From NCBI GenBank assembly GCA_030598525.1, contig JAUVPT010000020.1, positions 1 to 15,905 on the forward strand: a DNA stretch of 15,905 nt. Reading direction: 5' to 3'. Shown in pieces: positions 6,009-13,389 of this stretch. Below the pieces are notes generated by a model. It saw only the letters and a list, made by a program, of their open reading frames with translations. It did no database searches and had not been told where the DNA came from. Source of the stretch: Gemmatimonadota bacterium (GTDB lineage: Bacteria > Gemmatimonadota > Gemmatimonadetes > Palauibacterales > Palauibacteraceae). The position numbers were made by a program, and so were the translations under genes. How positions within the stretch are numbered: the stretch's first letter is position 1; each line of letters begins with the position of its first letter.

Positions 6009-7244
6009 CTAGTCGACCCAGCTCTCCATGAACCGGGTGTCCCCCGCCGCCTCGTCCACCAGAGCCTGGAAGATCGCGCGCAGCTGCTCGTACGGGAACG
6101 TCCCGATCACCATGCGATTGTTGATGATCATGGTGGGCGTCGAGCGAATTCCGTGAGCGTACTCGTCGGAGGTCTTCCGGTACTCGGCCCCTGTGGCGAT
6201 CTGGCGCGCCACTTCCTGGATCGTGGCCGAATCCGTCAGGGCCGCCTCCACTCCATACCTGCGTGCGAGATCCGCCCGCCACTCGGGGGTCTTGGCTTCC
6301 TCGAAGTTGGCAAACGCCTCGTCGATGATTGTCGTGAACTTCTCCGGGTCAAAGGCGGCCATGTAGGAGAGTTCGCACGCGCCCGGGTGCTTGTCCTTCT
6401 CCACCACATCGTTGCACTTCGCCTCGAGCGGGAAGAACTGGAGCGCCACGTTCAGTTGACCCGCAAATTCTTCCTTGAGGCGCGTCATCTGCTCGTGCAG
6501 ATACTTGCAGTCAGAGCACAGCGGATCGAAGTACTCGACGATCCTGATGGGAGCGTCCTCGAAGACCTCGGTCGCCGACGCTGTTCGATATTCTGAGATC
6601 TCGCTCGGCCAGTCGACCTCGGGCAGGTTGAAGAACTGGTTCACCACCCGGGCGGCGACTCCCCCGCTCTGGGCATCCCGCCTGGCTTCGTGATACGTGG
6701 CCGCCGCCCATGCCTGGGTAGCCGTAAACAGGGCCAGGACCACGAGTACCGTCGCCGACGGCCTCAGCCATCGGCCCACCGCACTCCGGCCGTCCCGGTC
6801 GATGCCATACCGCCAGAAAAGGAAGAGGCTGACGAGCGATGACACGTAGAAGCCCGCGCAAAGCAGGCAAAGGCTGCCGAGGACGAAGGTCGAATACAGC
6901 CCCAACGTCACGACACCGAGCCCGTTCAACAGGGCGAGGGACTTGTTGGTCCGCTCGAGGGGGATCGACGGAAGAAGAGCACCCACCACCACCAGGCCGC
7001 CGATGATCGCCCCGAATACTCCGATCGGAACACCTGCGACCGCGGCGATACTGGAGTAGGCAGAACTGTCACAGTTGAAGAAGGCCGAGATGTCGCAGAA
7101 CGACCCCTCCCAGATCGACTCCGGGTAGTTCGCAGCGAAGAAGTGTCGAATGGTCATGTACGAGGCCAACACCATGCCGGTACCGGCCGCCAGGCTGGTC
7201 ACCCGTTTCCAGGTCCAGCCCTCCAACGTGAGAGAGGGGCTCAT
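6009..7244 (-). CDS. VKOR-DsbA fusion: membrane thiol oxidase with thioredoxin-like domain
   Basis: This 411-residue protein joins two halves of a disulfide-forming pathway. Residues 15-180 form a vitamin K epoxide reductase (VKOR) domain with about five membrane helices. It has the loop pair C50 and C58 ('FCDISAFFNC') and the quinone-side active site 'CLLC' (126-129). Residues 225-400 form a DsbA-like thioredoxin domain with 'DPLCSDC' (C243, C246), the cis-proline loop 'STPTMII' (P370) and two extra cysteines (277, 290). In such proteins the thioredoxin domain oxidises exported proteins, passes electrons to the VKOR loop cysteines and CLLC pair, and the quinone pool takes them. All expected redox cysteines are present, so the protein looks active. 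The thioredoxin domain should face the periplasm. The start is ATG 7244, with AGGA seven bases upstream. It follows the DinB-like gene by 43 bases and may be the last gene of the run. Confidence 0.92.
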   Translation of the reverse strand: MSPSLTLEGWTWKRVTSLAAGTGMVLASYMTIRHFFAANYPESIWEGSFCDISAFFNCDSSAYSSIAAVAGVPIGVFGAIIGGLVVVGALLPSIPLERTNKSLALLNGLGVVTLGLYSTFVLGSLCLLCAGFYVSSLVSLFLFWRYGIDRDGRSAVGRWLRPSATVLVVLALFTATQAWAAATYHEARRDAQSGGVAARVVNQFFNLPEVDWPSEISEYRTASATEVFEDAPIRIVEYFDPLCSDCKYLHEQMTRLKEEFAGQLNVALQFFPLEAKCNDVVEKDKHPGACELSYMAAFDPEKFTTIIDEAFANFEEAKTPEWRADLARRYGVEAALTDSATIQEVARQIATGAEYRKTSDEYAHGIRSTPTMIINNRMVIGTFPYEQLRAIFQALVDEAAGDTRFMESWVD

Positions 7245-7259
7245 TCGTTGTCCTGTAGA

Positions 7260-7278
7260 GGCCCGCCGTGGGTGGGCC
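7260..7278 (-). other. Small hairpin in the DinB-like/VKOR-DsbA gap
   Basis: GGCCC (7260-7264) and GGGCC (7274-7278) form a 5-bp stem with a 9-base loop. It lies between the DinB-like stop and the VKOR-DsbA ribosome site. It may stabilise or attenuate the message, or may mean nothing in GC-rich DNA. Confidence 0.2.
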
Positions 7279-7287
7279 CCTGTAATG

Positions 7288-7821
7288 TCAGCGATCTCCG
7301 AGGTAGCGCTCTCGGATCACGGACATGTGGTGCGCCGCGTGACCGGCGACGATGTAGGCCACCGCGCGCACCGTCATTCGCACGTCGTTGGCCACGCCTT
7401 CCCGGTTCCACTGGCTCTCGTCGAAGCCCTCGAACAGGGTCTCCGTAGCCCGCCGCACGGCTTCGAACTCGTCCGAGAGGCTGGCGAGGGAACGCCGGTC
7501 AAACCCGGCCGACCGGACGTAGTCATCCTGCTCGAACGGAGGAAGGGGTTTCTTCTCGCCACGGGCGAAGCACAGTGCGCGGGCCCCGAAGATCCTCTCC
7601 GTGTCGATCACATGTCCCAGGACTTCCTTGACGCTCCATTTCTCCGGACCGTACCGGTAGTCCGCGGTAGCCTTATCCAGGCTCCCGAGGAACCCCATGA
7701 TCTCATACCTCTGCTCGTCGAGCACAGCGAGGACGGGCTGGTCGGGTACGAGCCCGATGATGGGGCGGTAGTAGGGGTCATACTCACTATCCGACGGCCG
7801 GCCCGCGTCGAAACCGTTCAT
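7288..7821 (-). CDS. DinB-superfamily putative metal-dependent protein
   Basis: The 177-residue protein is a four-helix-bundle member of the DinB/YfiT-like group. The hallmark residues are present: 'KWSVKEVLGHVIDTERIF' with H70 in the first motif and 'HAAHHMSVI' near the end (H161, H164, H165). Together they form the usual three-histidine metal site. Relatives include bacillithiol or mycothiol transferases and many proteins of unknown role, and the sequence does not decide among them. It is a soluble cytoplasmic protein; unlike E. coli DinB it is not a DNA polymerase. The ATG is preceded by GAGAGGTGAGG, a strong ribosome site that is also one arm of an inverted repeat (7821-7828/7886-7893). 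It lies 110 bases after dnaJ on the same strand. Confidence 0.88.
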   Translation of the reverse strand: MNGFDAGRPSDSEYDPYYRPIIGLVPDQPVLAVLDEQRYEIMGFLGSLDKATADYRYGPEKWSVKEVLGHVIDTERIFGARALCFARGEKKPLPPFEQDDYVRSAGFDRRSLASLSDEFEAVRRATETLFEGFDESQWNREGVANDVRMTVRAVAYIVAGHAAHHMSVIRERYLGDR

Positions 7822-7893
7822 GCCTCACCTCTCCAGGGGAAGAGCGGCTGCCTCGAATGCACATGAGTCTTTCGTGTGCGCGCGCGTGAGGCA
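7821..7893 (-). promoter_or_regulatory. 8-bp inverted repeat covering the DinB-like gene's ribosome site
   Basis: TGCCTCAC (7821-7828) and GTGAGGCA (7886-7893) are perfectly complementary and 57 bases apart. In the minus-strand message the second arm contains the AGG of the ribosome site and the A of the ATG. Pairing could therefore hide the start of translation. Between the arms is an alternating purine-pyrimidine stretch (about 7874-7888), and an 8-G run lies just beyond. No protein or ligand is implied by the sequence. Confidence 0.25.
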
Positions 7894-7931
7894 AGGGTTG
7901 GGCGTGATGGGGGGGGCGTGGACTACCCGAC

Positions 7932-9083
7932 TCAGGCCGTGAAGGCGCGTTTCACTCGCCGCCAGAAACCTGGTTCATCGGTGTCCGGCTCCGGGGGCTC
8001 GCTCTCCACTTCCCGCAGCCGCTCCAACAGGTCGCGCTCTTCACTCGACAGGCTCGTCGGCGTCCAGACCAGGACGCGAACGACCTGGTCACCACGTCCC
8101 GAATCCCTGAGGCGCGGCATGCCCCGCCCTCTCAGCCTCAAGGCCTGGCCACTCTGGATTCCCTGCGGAATCTTCAGCATCGCGCTTCCGTCAATGATCG
8201 TCGGCACTTCCACTTCGGCACCGAGAGCCGCCTGGCTCATGGTCACGGCCAGGTTGTAGACCAGGTCCTCGCCGACACGCTGGAAACGCTGATCCGCCTC
8301 GACCTCGACGAGGACCAGTACGTCGCCGCGCGGTCCGCCGCCGGGACCCGCGTTGCCGCGACCGGAGAGCTTCAGGTAATCGTCGCTCGAAACGCCCGCC
8401 GGCACTTGCAGCTGAACCGTGCGGTCGGCCCGCACACGCCCTTCACCACGGCACTCCGAGCACGGGCTGAGGATTCGCTCGCCGGCCCCACCGCAGTCCG
8501 GACACGGCCGCACGCTCACGAATTGTCCGAGCATGGACCGCTGAACCTGGCGCACCTCGCCGGCCCCGGCACAGGTCGAGCAACGCTCGGGAGCCGTGCC
8601 TGGCTCCGCGCCCGATCCACCACACCGGGAGCAGGAATCGAGCGCCTTGATCTTGACGCCGCGCTCGACGCCCCGTGCCGCCTCCTCCAGCGACACCTTG
8701 AGTCTCAGCTTGAGGTCTCCCCCGCGACGGGGTCCACTGGACCGGGAAGCGCGGCCGCCGAAGATATCGCCGAAGCCCATGCCACCGAACTCACGCATGA
8801 AAACCTCGAACGCGTCGGCGAAGTCGAATCCGCCAAATCCACCCGTCGCTCCGCCACCCGCACTTCGCTTGATACCCGCTTCTCCAAAGCGGTCATACAG
8901 CTGTCGCTGCTCGGGATCCCGGAGTACCTCGTAGGCCTCCGTGACTCGCTTGAAGTTCTCCTCCGCGTCCGGAGAGCTGTTCCGGTCGGGATGGTACTGC
9001 ATCGCGAGCTTGCGATAGGCCTTCTTGATCGTATCGGCGTCCGAGTCCTTTTCGACGCCCAATCGCGTGTAATAGTCCGCCAT
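7932..9083 (-). CDS. dnaJ: Chaperone protein DnaJ (Hsp40, type I)
   Basis: This 383-residue co-chaperone delivers unfolded proteins to DnaK and stimulates its ATPase. The J-domain (1-68) has the essential HPD (31-33). A Gly/Phe-rich linker (76-115) includes 'GGFGGFDF'. The zinc-binding domain has all four CxxCxGxG repeats: 'CSRCGGSG' (151), 'CSTCAGAG' (168), 'CPDCGGAG' (194) and 'CSECRGEG' (208). The two C-terminal substrate-binding domains follow ('RGDVLVLVEV', 'GDQVVRVLVW'). The length is normal for type I DnaJ. The start ATG follows AAGG by six bases. It lies 65 bases downstream of hrcA; grpE and dnaK, often near it, are not in this window. The identification is secure; a DnaJ/CbpA paralogue role cannot be excluded because the Gly/Phe linker is rather short. 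Confidence 0.96.
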   Translation of the reverse strand: MADYYTRLGVEKDSDADTIKKAYRKLAMQYHPDRNSSPDAEENFKRVTEAYEVLRDPEQRQLYDRFGEAGIKRSAGGGATGGFGGFDFADAFEVFMREFGGMGFGDIFGGRASRSSGPRRGGDLKLRLKVSLEEAARGVERGVKIKALDSCSRCGGSGAEPGTAPERCSTCAGAGEVRQVQRSMLGQFVSVRPCPDCGGAGERILSPCSECRGEGRVRADRTVQLQVPAGVSSDDYLKLSGRGNAGPGGGPRGDVLVLVEVEADQRFQRVGEDLVYNLAVTMSQAALGAEVEVPTIIDGSAMLKIPQGIQSGQALRLRGRGMPRLRDSGRGDQVVRVLVWTPTSLSSEERDLLERLREVESEPPEPDTDEPGFWRRVKRAFTA

Positions 9084-9148
9084 GTATGCCTTAATAGAGA
9101 TCGGAATCCACCTGAACGCGGGCGCCGATCCCCGAGTTTACGGTGAGG

Positions 9149-10198
9149 TCAGTGAGTGACCAGGTTCGAGACCAGGGACGAAGTGCACTCGACGACGGCC
9201 AGGACCTTCTCATACGGCATCCGGGTCGGTCCGATGACGCCCACTACTCCCTCTATCTGGTCCAGATGGTACGTTGCCGTGATGATGGTGAGGCCCGAGA
9301 GCTCCGGTGCGTTGTGCTCCGCTCCGATCGTGATGTGTGAGCCCCCGGCCGTGGCACGACCGTGGAGTACTGACGCCAACAGCTCCCGCTGCTCGGTGAG
9401 TTCCATCAGCTCCTTGAGCCTGGCTCCCGAGTGGAACTCCGGCTGGCTGGCGAGATGTGACACGTTCCCCAGGTGTATGTCCTCTTCACCGAGGGCCCAT
9501 TCGAACATATCGGGGCCGGATTCCACGAAGATATTTACCAGCGCTTCCGCCGAGGCGTCGGGCGCCTGGATGTCCCTGAGTCTCTCGGTCAGCGTACCGT
9601 GAATCTCTCGCAAGGTGGAGCCGGCCAGCCTTTCATTCATGAGCCTGGCAACGGCAGCCAGCGTCTCCCCGGGAAGAGCCGCCGGCAGATCCACGTACAC
9701 GGTCCGCACGACACCGGAGCCGAGGGTCAGGACCATCAAGGCCTTTCCCGAATCGATGGGCACGAAGTCCAGCTTGAGCAGCACCGCCTCGGCCAGGATG
9801 GGCCCGACGGACAACCCGAGCTCACCGGTAAGGAGCCCGAGGACCCGGGCGGCACGTCGTACGATGGACTCCAGCTCTGAGGCCGTCGGCAGTCCAGTAA
9901 GCTCCTTCTCGATGCGGGCACGCTGCCGGGTCGAGATGTCCCGCCTGCCCATGAGGCTGTCCACGTAGTAGCGGTAGGCCAGGTCCGTGGGCATGCGACC
10001 GGCCGACGTGTGCGGGTGCGTCAGAAAGCCCTTGTTCTCGAGGTCGGCCATGGTGTTTCGAACCGTGGCCGCCGAGATGTCCAGGTCATAGCGTCTTCCG
10101 AGACGCCGTGAGCCCGCGGGCTCGGCCGTCTCGATGTACGCCTCGATCACCGCCTGGAGGATCGTGCGCTCACGCTCTGTAAGACTCTCGTACGCCAT
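9149..10198 (-). CDS. hrcA: Heat-inducible transcription repressor HrcA
   Basis: The 349-residue protein is the repressor that binds CIRCE operators before groESL and dnaK-type operons and is itself stabilised by GroEL. The winged-helix N terminus is unmistakable: 'LTERERTILQAVIEAYIET' then 'ISAATVRNTMADLE' and the signature 'HTSAGRMPTDLAYRYYVD'. The rest fits the GAF-like and dimerisation regions of HrcA, with the late motif 'IGPTRMPYEKV'. I prefer ATG 10198 to the adjacent GTG 10201. The ribosome site (GAGAAGG) is close, and the first 29 bases overlap the end of hemW, implying translational coupling. I found no CIRCE sequence (TTAGCACTC-N9-GAGTGCTAA) upstream or elsewhere in the window, so its targets lie outside. 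dnaJ follows it directly. Confidence 0.96.
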   Translation of the reverse strand: MAYESLTERERTILQAVIEAYIETAEPAGSRRLGRRYDLDISAATVRNTMADLENKGFLTHPHTSAGRMPTDLAYRYYVDSLMGRRDISTRQRARIEKELTGLPTASELESIVRRAARVLGLLTGELGLSVGPILAEAVLLKLDFVPIDSGKALMVLTLGSGVVRTVYVDLPAALPGETLAAVARLMNERLAGSTLREIHGTLTERLRDIQAPDASAEALVNIFVESGPDMFEWALGEEDIHLGNVSHLASQPEFHSGARLKELMELTEQRELLASVLHGRATAGGSHITIGAEHNAPELSGLTIITATYHLDQIEGVVGVIGPTRMPYEKVLAVVECTSSLVSNLVTH

Positions 10199-11396
10199 CA
10201 CCTTCTCGCAGCCCGTTCTCTTTCGTCATCGCCGGCATGCGGCATCCCAGCGCCGTGACCAGCTCGTCCAACCGAAGCCAACCTTCCGCCGTGAAGCGAA
10301 CCCGGAACTCGTCCCGCACTACCCAGCCGGCCTCCCGCCAGGTCTCGATCAGGTCTCCAGCATGGGTGACCACGGATTCCGCCAGCGGGTCTTCCGCGGC
10401 GATTCCCCGGTTTGTGCGAAAGGCGAGCCAGAGTCGTTCCAGTCGACTCTCGCCCGCCCCCGGCGATTCGTGACCCTCAAGCGCGCTGCCACCGCCCGCG
10501 AGAGCCCTTCGGTACGCCGCCCAGCGAAAGACGTTCCAAGCCCGCACGCCGCCGACGTAGCTATGCGCCGAAGGACCGAGGCCAAGGTAAGGGGAACCGT
10601 CCCAGTAATGCCAGTTATGCAGACACTCGTAGCCCGGGAGCGCGAAGTTCGACACTTCATAGTGTACGAAGCCGGCTTCCTCCAACGCCTCCACCGCGGC
10701 CAGGTACTCGCCGGCGTAGCGTTCCCCTCCCGCCATGTTTACGTCGCCCGCCGTCACGCGGCGTCCGAGAGGCGTGCGCGGTTCCGCCGTGAGGCCGTAG
10801 GTGCTGACGTGGGTCACCCCCGCTTCCAGGGCCGCTTCCACTTCGTCACGCCACGCGCGCTGGATCGACGAAGGCAGGCCGAAGATCAGGTCCGCGTTCA
10901 GGTTCTCGAATCCGGCTGAGCGAGCGGCCGCGAGAGCCCGACGCGCCCCGGCGGCGTCGTGCAACCGGCCGAGCCATCGGAGGACATCGTCGTCGAAGGA
11001 CTGAACCCCGATGCTCAGCCGGTTCACCCCCGCCTCGAGCCAGGACTTCGCGACGGCCTCGTCGAGCGACGCCGGGTTGGATTCGGCGGTCCACTCCATT
11101 GAATCGGACCCCAGGACGAAAGATCGGCGGAGGACCTCCGCGAGGCGCGACATGTCAGCCCCCAACAACGAGGGGGTACCCCCGCCGAGGAACAGGGTCT
11201 GCAGCTCGATCGGACGGCTCCAGCCCGCCAGAGCGAACCATTGGTCCACCTCGATCTCGACGCTATCCAGCCATTCGGCAAGGGGCGGTGTATGCGTGCG
11301 ATGGACGGAGAAATCGCAGTAGTGGCAACGATGCACGCAGAACGGAAAGTGAACGTACAGGCTGACCGGAGGCCCGGCTCCTCCGACCGGCGGCAC
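10170..11396 (-). CDS. hemW: Radical SAM heme chaperone HemW
   Basis: The protein has about 408 residues and belongs to the HemN/HemW family of radical SAM enzymes. 'YVHFPFCVHRCHYCDF' gives the iron-sulfur site C20-x3-C24-x2-C27. The residue two after the third cysteine is Phe, as in HemW; coproporphyrinogen oxidase HemN has another cysteine there. Other family motifs are 'LFLGGGTPSLL', 'ESNPASLDEA', 'RLSIGVQSFDDDVL', 'NADLIFGLPS' and 'GLGPSAHSYVGG'. HemW is described as binding heme and delivering it to respiratory proteins; it is often misannotated as HemN. I chose GTG 11396 (GAGGG four bases upstream), 23 bases after the dprA stop. TTG 11423, overlapping the dprA stop as TTGA, would add nine residues. 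The frame is open further up but lies inside dprA. The end overlaps hrcA by 29 bases. Confidence 0.93.
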   Translation of the reverse strand: MPPVGGAGPPVSLYVHFPFCVHRCHYCDFSVHRTHTPPLAEWLDSVEIEVDQWFALAGWSRPIELQTLFLGGGTPSLLGADMSRLAEVLRRSFVLGSDSMEWTAESNPASLDEAVAKSWLEAGVNRLSIGVQSFDDDVLRWLGRLHDAAGARRALAAARSAGFENLNADLIFGLPSSIQRAWRDEVEAALEAGVTHVSTYGLTAEPRTPLGRRVTAGDVNMAGGERYAGEYLAAVEALEEAGFVHYEVSNFALPGYECLHNWHYWDGSPYLGLGPSAHSYVGGVRAWNVFRWAAYRRALAGGGSALEGHESPGAGESRLERLWLAFRTNRGIAAEDPLAESVVTHAGDLIETWREAGWVVRDEFRVRFTAEGWLRLDELVTALGCRMPAMTKENGLREGDGVRESYRA

Positions 11397-11419
11397 GGTT
11401 CCCTCGACGGACGGTTCGC

Positions 11420-12361
11420 TCAAGATCGCCTGACCAGCTCGAAACGGTGCCCGGGCAGCGAGCGAACCATGCCACCCAGTTCCATGCGGACCAGCGTGGC
11501 GAGCGTCTCCGAGACGGCGATCCCCGTGACTCCGGCCAGATCGTCCACCAGCGCGGGTCCGCCGACGAGGGCCTCTCGCAGGCGGACGGCCGGACCCTTG
11601 ATCCCTGCCCCTGTAGAGCCACACCCGGTGTCGAACAGCGTGCCCTGAATCGTGGAGTTCCCGCCATAGGAAGGGTCGAGTTGTCTGAGCACGTCCAGTG
11701 CGGTCTCGGCGACCGCTGCGCCTTCCCGGAGCAACTGGTGCGCGCCCCGTGAGACCGGCTGGTCCGCGGCCCCCGGGACGGCAAGCACTTCACGTCCCAG
11801 ATCGAGCGCGAACCCCGCCGTGATCAGGGCTCCGCTCTTCTCCCCGGCCTGCACGACGACCAACGCGCTGCTGAGCGCCGCAATGATTCGATTGCGTTCA
11901 GGGAAGTGGAACTTCCTGGGAGTCTGCTCGGGGGGGTACTCGCTTAGCAGTAACCCGCGCCGGGCGATCGATTCGTAGAGCCCTCGATTGGCAACCGGAT
12001 ATACGTGGTCGAACCCGCATCCGAGCACACCGATCGTCGTGCCGTGAGCCGCCAGGGCTCCCCGGTGCGCCGCCGCGTCGATACCAGCGGCAAGCCCGCT
12101 CACGATCGCCCAACCTTCCGCGGCGAGGTCGAAAGCCAGGTCGTGCGCCATGCGCCGGCCGTACTCGGTCGCCCGTCGCGTTCCGACGATACCGATCATG
12201 CGGTCAGCCGGAAGCCGAGTCGGGCCGCGAGCCCAGAGTCCATCCGGCGGAAGGTACAGGTGGGTCAGGCGCTCCGGGTACTCGGGGCCGCCCCGTTCTA
12301 TGCGCCGCACCGAAGCGGGTGGCGGGTTGCCCGTGGCCGGAGCGCCCCTCAGGGTCTCCAC
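11420..12361 (-). CDS. dprA: DNA processing protein DprA, without N-terminal helical domain
   Basis: DprA (Smf) protects incoming single-stranded DNA and loads RecA during transformation. The 313-residue protein has the Rossmann-like core: 'IGIVGTRRATEYGRR' (56-70), 'IVSGLAAGIDAAAHRGAL' (86-103), 'GVLGCGFDHVYP', 'FPERNRIIAALS' (153-164) and 'KSGALITAGFALDLGR' (175-190). A C-terminal winged-helix-like domain follows (about 255-313). The helix-hairpin/SAM-like domain of about 60-100 residues that precedes the core in many DprA proteins is missing. The start GTG 12361 overlaps the end of obg by 13 bases, so there is no room for it. The GTG lies one base from a GGAGGA in the obg tail, too close for an ideal ribosome site; coupled translation from obg is likely. 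A later start near residue 18 is possible. Confidence 0.93.
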   Translation of the reverse strand: METLRGAPATGNPPPASVRRIERGGPEYPERLTHLYLPPDGLWARGPTRLPADRMIGIVGTRRATEYGRRMAHDLAFDLAAEGWAIVSGLAAGIDAAAHRGALAAHGTTIGVLGCGFDHVYPVANRGLYESIARRGLLLSEYPPEQTPRKFHFPERNRIIAALSSALVVVQAGEKSGALITAGFALDLGREVLAVPGAADQPVSRGAHQLLREGAAVAETALDVLRQLDPSYGGNSTIQGTLFDTGCGSTGAGIKGPAVRLREALVGGPALVDDLAGVTGIAVSETLATLVRMELGGMVRSLPGHRFELVRRS

Positions 12362-13389
12362 TCCTCCAGCTCCGGAAACGGGTCGGGCAGGTCGACCCTC
12401 TCCCGCTTCTTCTCTTCCTCGACTCGGGCCCAGAGGCCCTGCAGGAAGTCACCGAGGCCCTCTCCGCTGACCGACGATACCACGAAACTCCCCCACGCCT
12501 CCGGTGCGTCCACGTCCCACTCCCGATCGTCCTCCGGTCTCAGGTCCGCCTTCGTGATCACGAGGCAATGCGGGATCTGCTCGAGCGCCGCGTCATGCGA
12601 CAGCAGTTCGCTCCGGAGCAGCTCGTATGTGTCCTGTGGGTCCTCGGAATCGGATGGAACCATGAGGGCGAGGGTCCGGGTCCGTTCGATGTGCCGAAGG
12701 AACTGGGTCCCGAGGCCCTTGCCCTCGGCCGCCCCTTCGATGATCCCGGGAATGTCCGCGATCACCATTGACCGGCCATCGGACAGCCCCACCACCCCGA
12801 GATTCGGCTTGAGCGTGGTGAACGGGTAGTCCGCGATCTTGGGCCGCGCCGCTGAAACGGCCGACAGGAAGGTGCTCTTCCCGGCGTTCGGCTCACCCAC
12901 GAGGCCGACGTCCGCGATGAGCTTGAGCTCGAGCTCGATCCGACGCTCTTCCCCCCACTCCCCCGGTTCCCATTCCCGCGGCGTCTGGTGAGTCGAAGTC
13001 GCATACGAGGCGTTTCCTCGGCCGCCACGGCCTCCGCGCGCGACCACCAATCGGTCACCCGGTTCCAGGAGTTCGCCCAGGCGATCGCCCGTATCGGCGT
13101 CCTTCACCACCGTGCCGAGCGGTGCCGGAAGCTCCAGGTCGGCGCCGTCCGCTCCGGTCTTGTTACTTCCCTCACCATGCCCGGCGCGCCCGGCCGAGTA
13201 GTTCTCCCGATAGCTGTAGTCGAGGAGCGTCGACAGCTGCGCGTTGGCGAAAAGGATGACGTCGCCGCCGCGCCCTCCGTTACCCCCCGCCGGGCCACCT
13301 CGGGGCACGCCGCTCTCGCGTCGAAACGCGACGGCTCCCGCGCCCCCGGCTCCCCCTTTGACGCGCACTCGCGCGAAGTCGATGAACAT
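12349..13389 (-). CDS. obg: GTPase Obg (ObgE/CgtA)
   Basis: This 346-residue GTPase acts in late assembly of the 50S ribosomal subunit and in stress responses. The glycine-rich Obg fold fills residues 1-157 ('GGAGGAGAVAFRRE', 'GGNGGRGGDV', 'RGGRGGRGN'). The GTPase domain shows the P-loop 'GEPNAGKST' (165-173), 'PFTTLKPNLGVV' (189-200), 'DIPGIIEGA' (212-220), the base-reading 'TKAD' (279-282) and 'SSVSGEG' (305-311). The usual NKxD has Thr for Asn, an allowed change. The stretch normally reading 'LLHVID' is 'LALMVP' here. There is no C-terminal OCT domain, so it is a short Obg. ATG 13389 follows GGGAGAG by four bases and shares one base with the stop of the upstream gene (TGATG). dprA begins before its stop. 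This is tight coupling at both ends. Confidence 0.97.
   Translation of the reverse strand: MFIDFARVRVKGGAGGAGAVAFRRESGVPRGGPAGGNGGRGGDVILFANAQLSTLLDYSYRENYSAGRAGHGEGSNKTGADGADLELPAPLGTVVKDADTGDRLGELLEPGDRLVVARGGRGGRGNASYATSTHQTPREWEPGEWGEERRIELELKLIADVGLVGEPNAGKSTFLSAVSAARPKIADYPFTTLKPNLGVVGLSDGRSMVIADIPGIIEGAAEGKGLGTQFLRHIERTRTLALMVPSDSEDPQDTYELLRSELLSHDAALEQIPHCLVITKADLRPEDDREWDVDAPEAWGSFVVSSVSGEGLGDFLQGLWARVEEEKKRERVDLPDPFPELEEWRP

Noticed and set aside
7288..7821. Reading the DinB-like protein as DNA polymerase IV
   Set aside because: Size, helices and three-histidine site belong to the unrelated DinB/YfiT superfamily.
8406..9146. A 246-codon plus-strand frame over dnaJ
   Set aside because: It is antisense to all DnaJ domains and has no family resemblance.
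9084..9148. CIRCE operator or small gene between hrcA and dnaJ
   Set aside because: No match to either CIRCE arm and no frame with a start and ribosome site.
10170..11396. Naming the radical SAM gene hemN (coproporphyrinogen oxidase)
   Set aside because: The fourth cysteine of HemN is Phe here and the length and motifs fit HemW.
11397..11624. Upstream extension of hemW within dprA
   Set aside because: The added residues are Arg/Gly-rich out-of-frame dprA sequence; family members start shortly before the 'YVHFPFC' motif.
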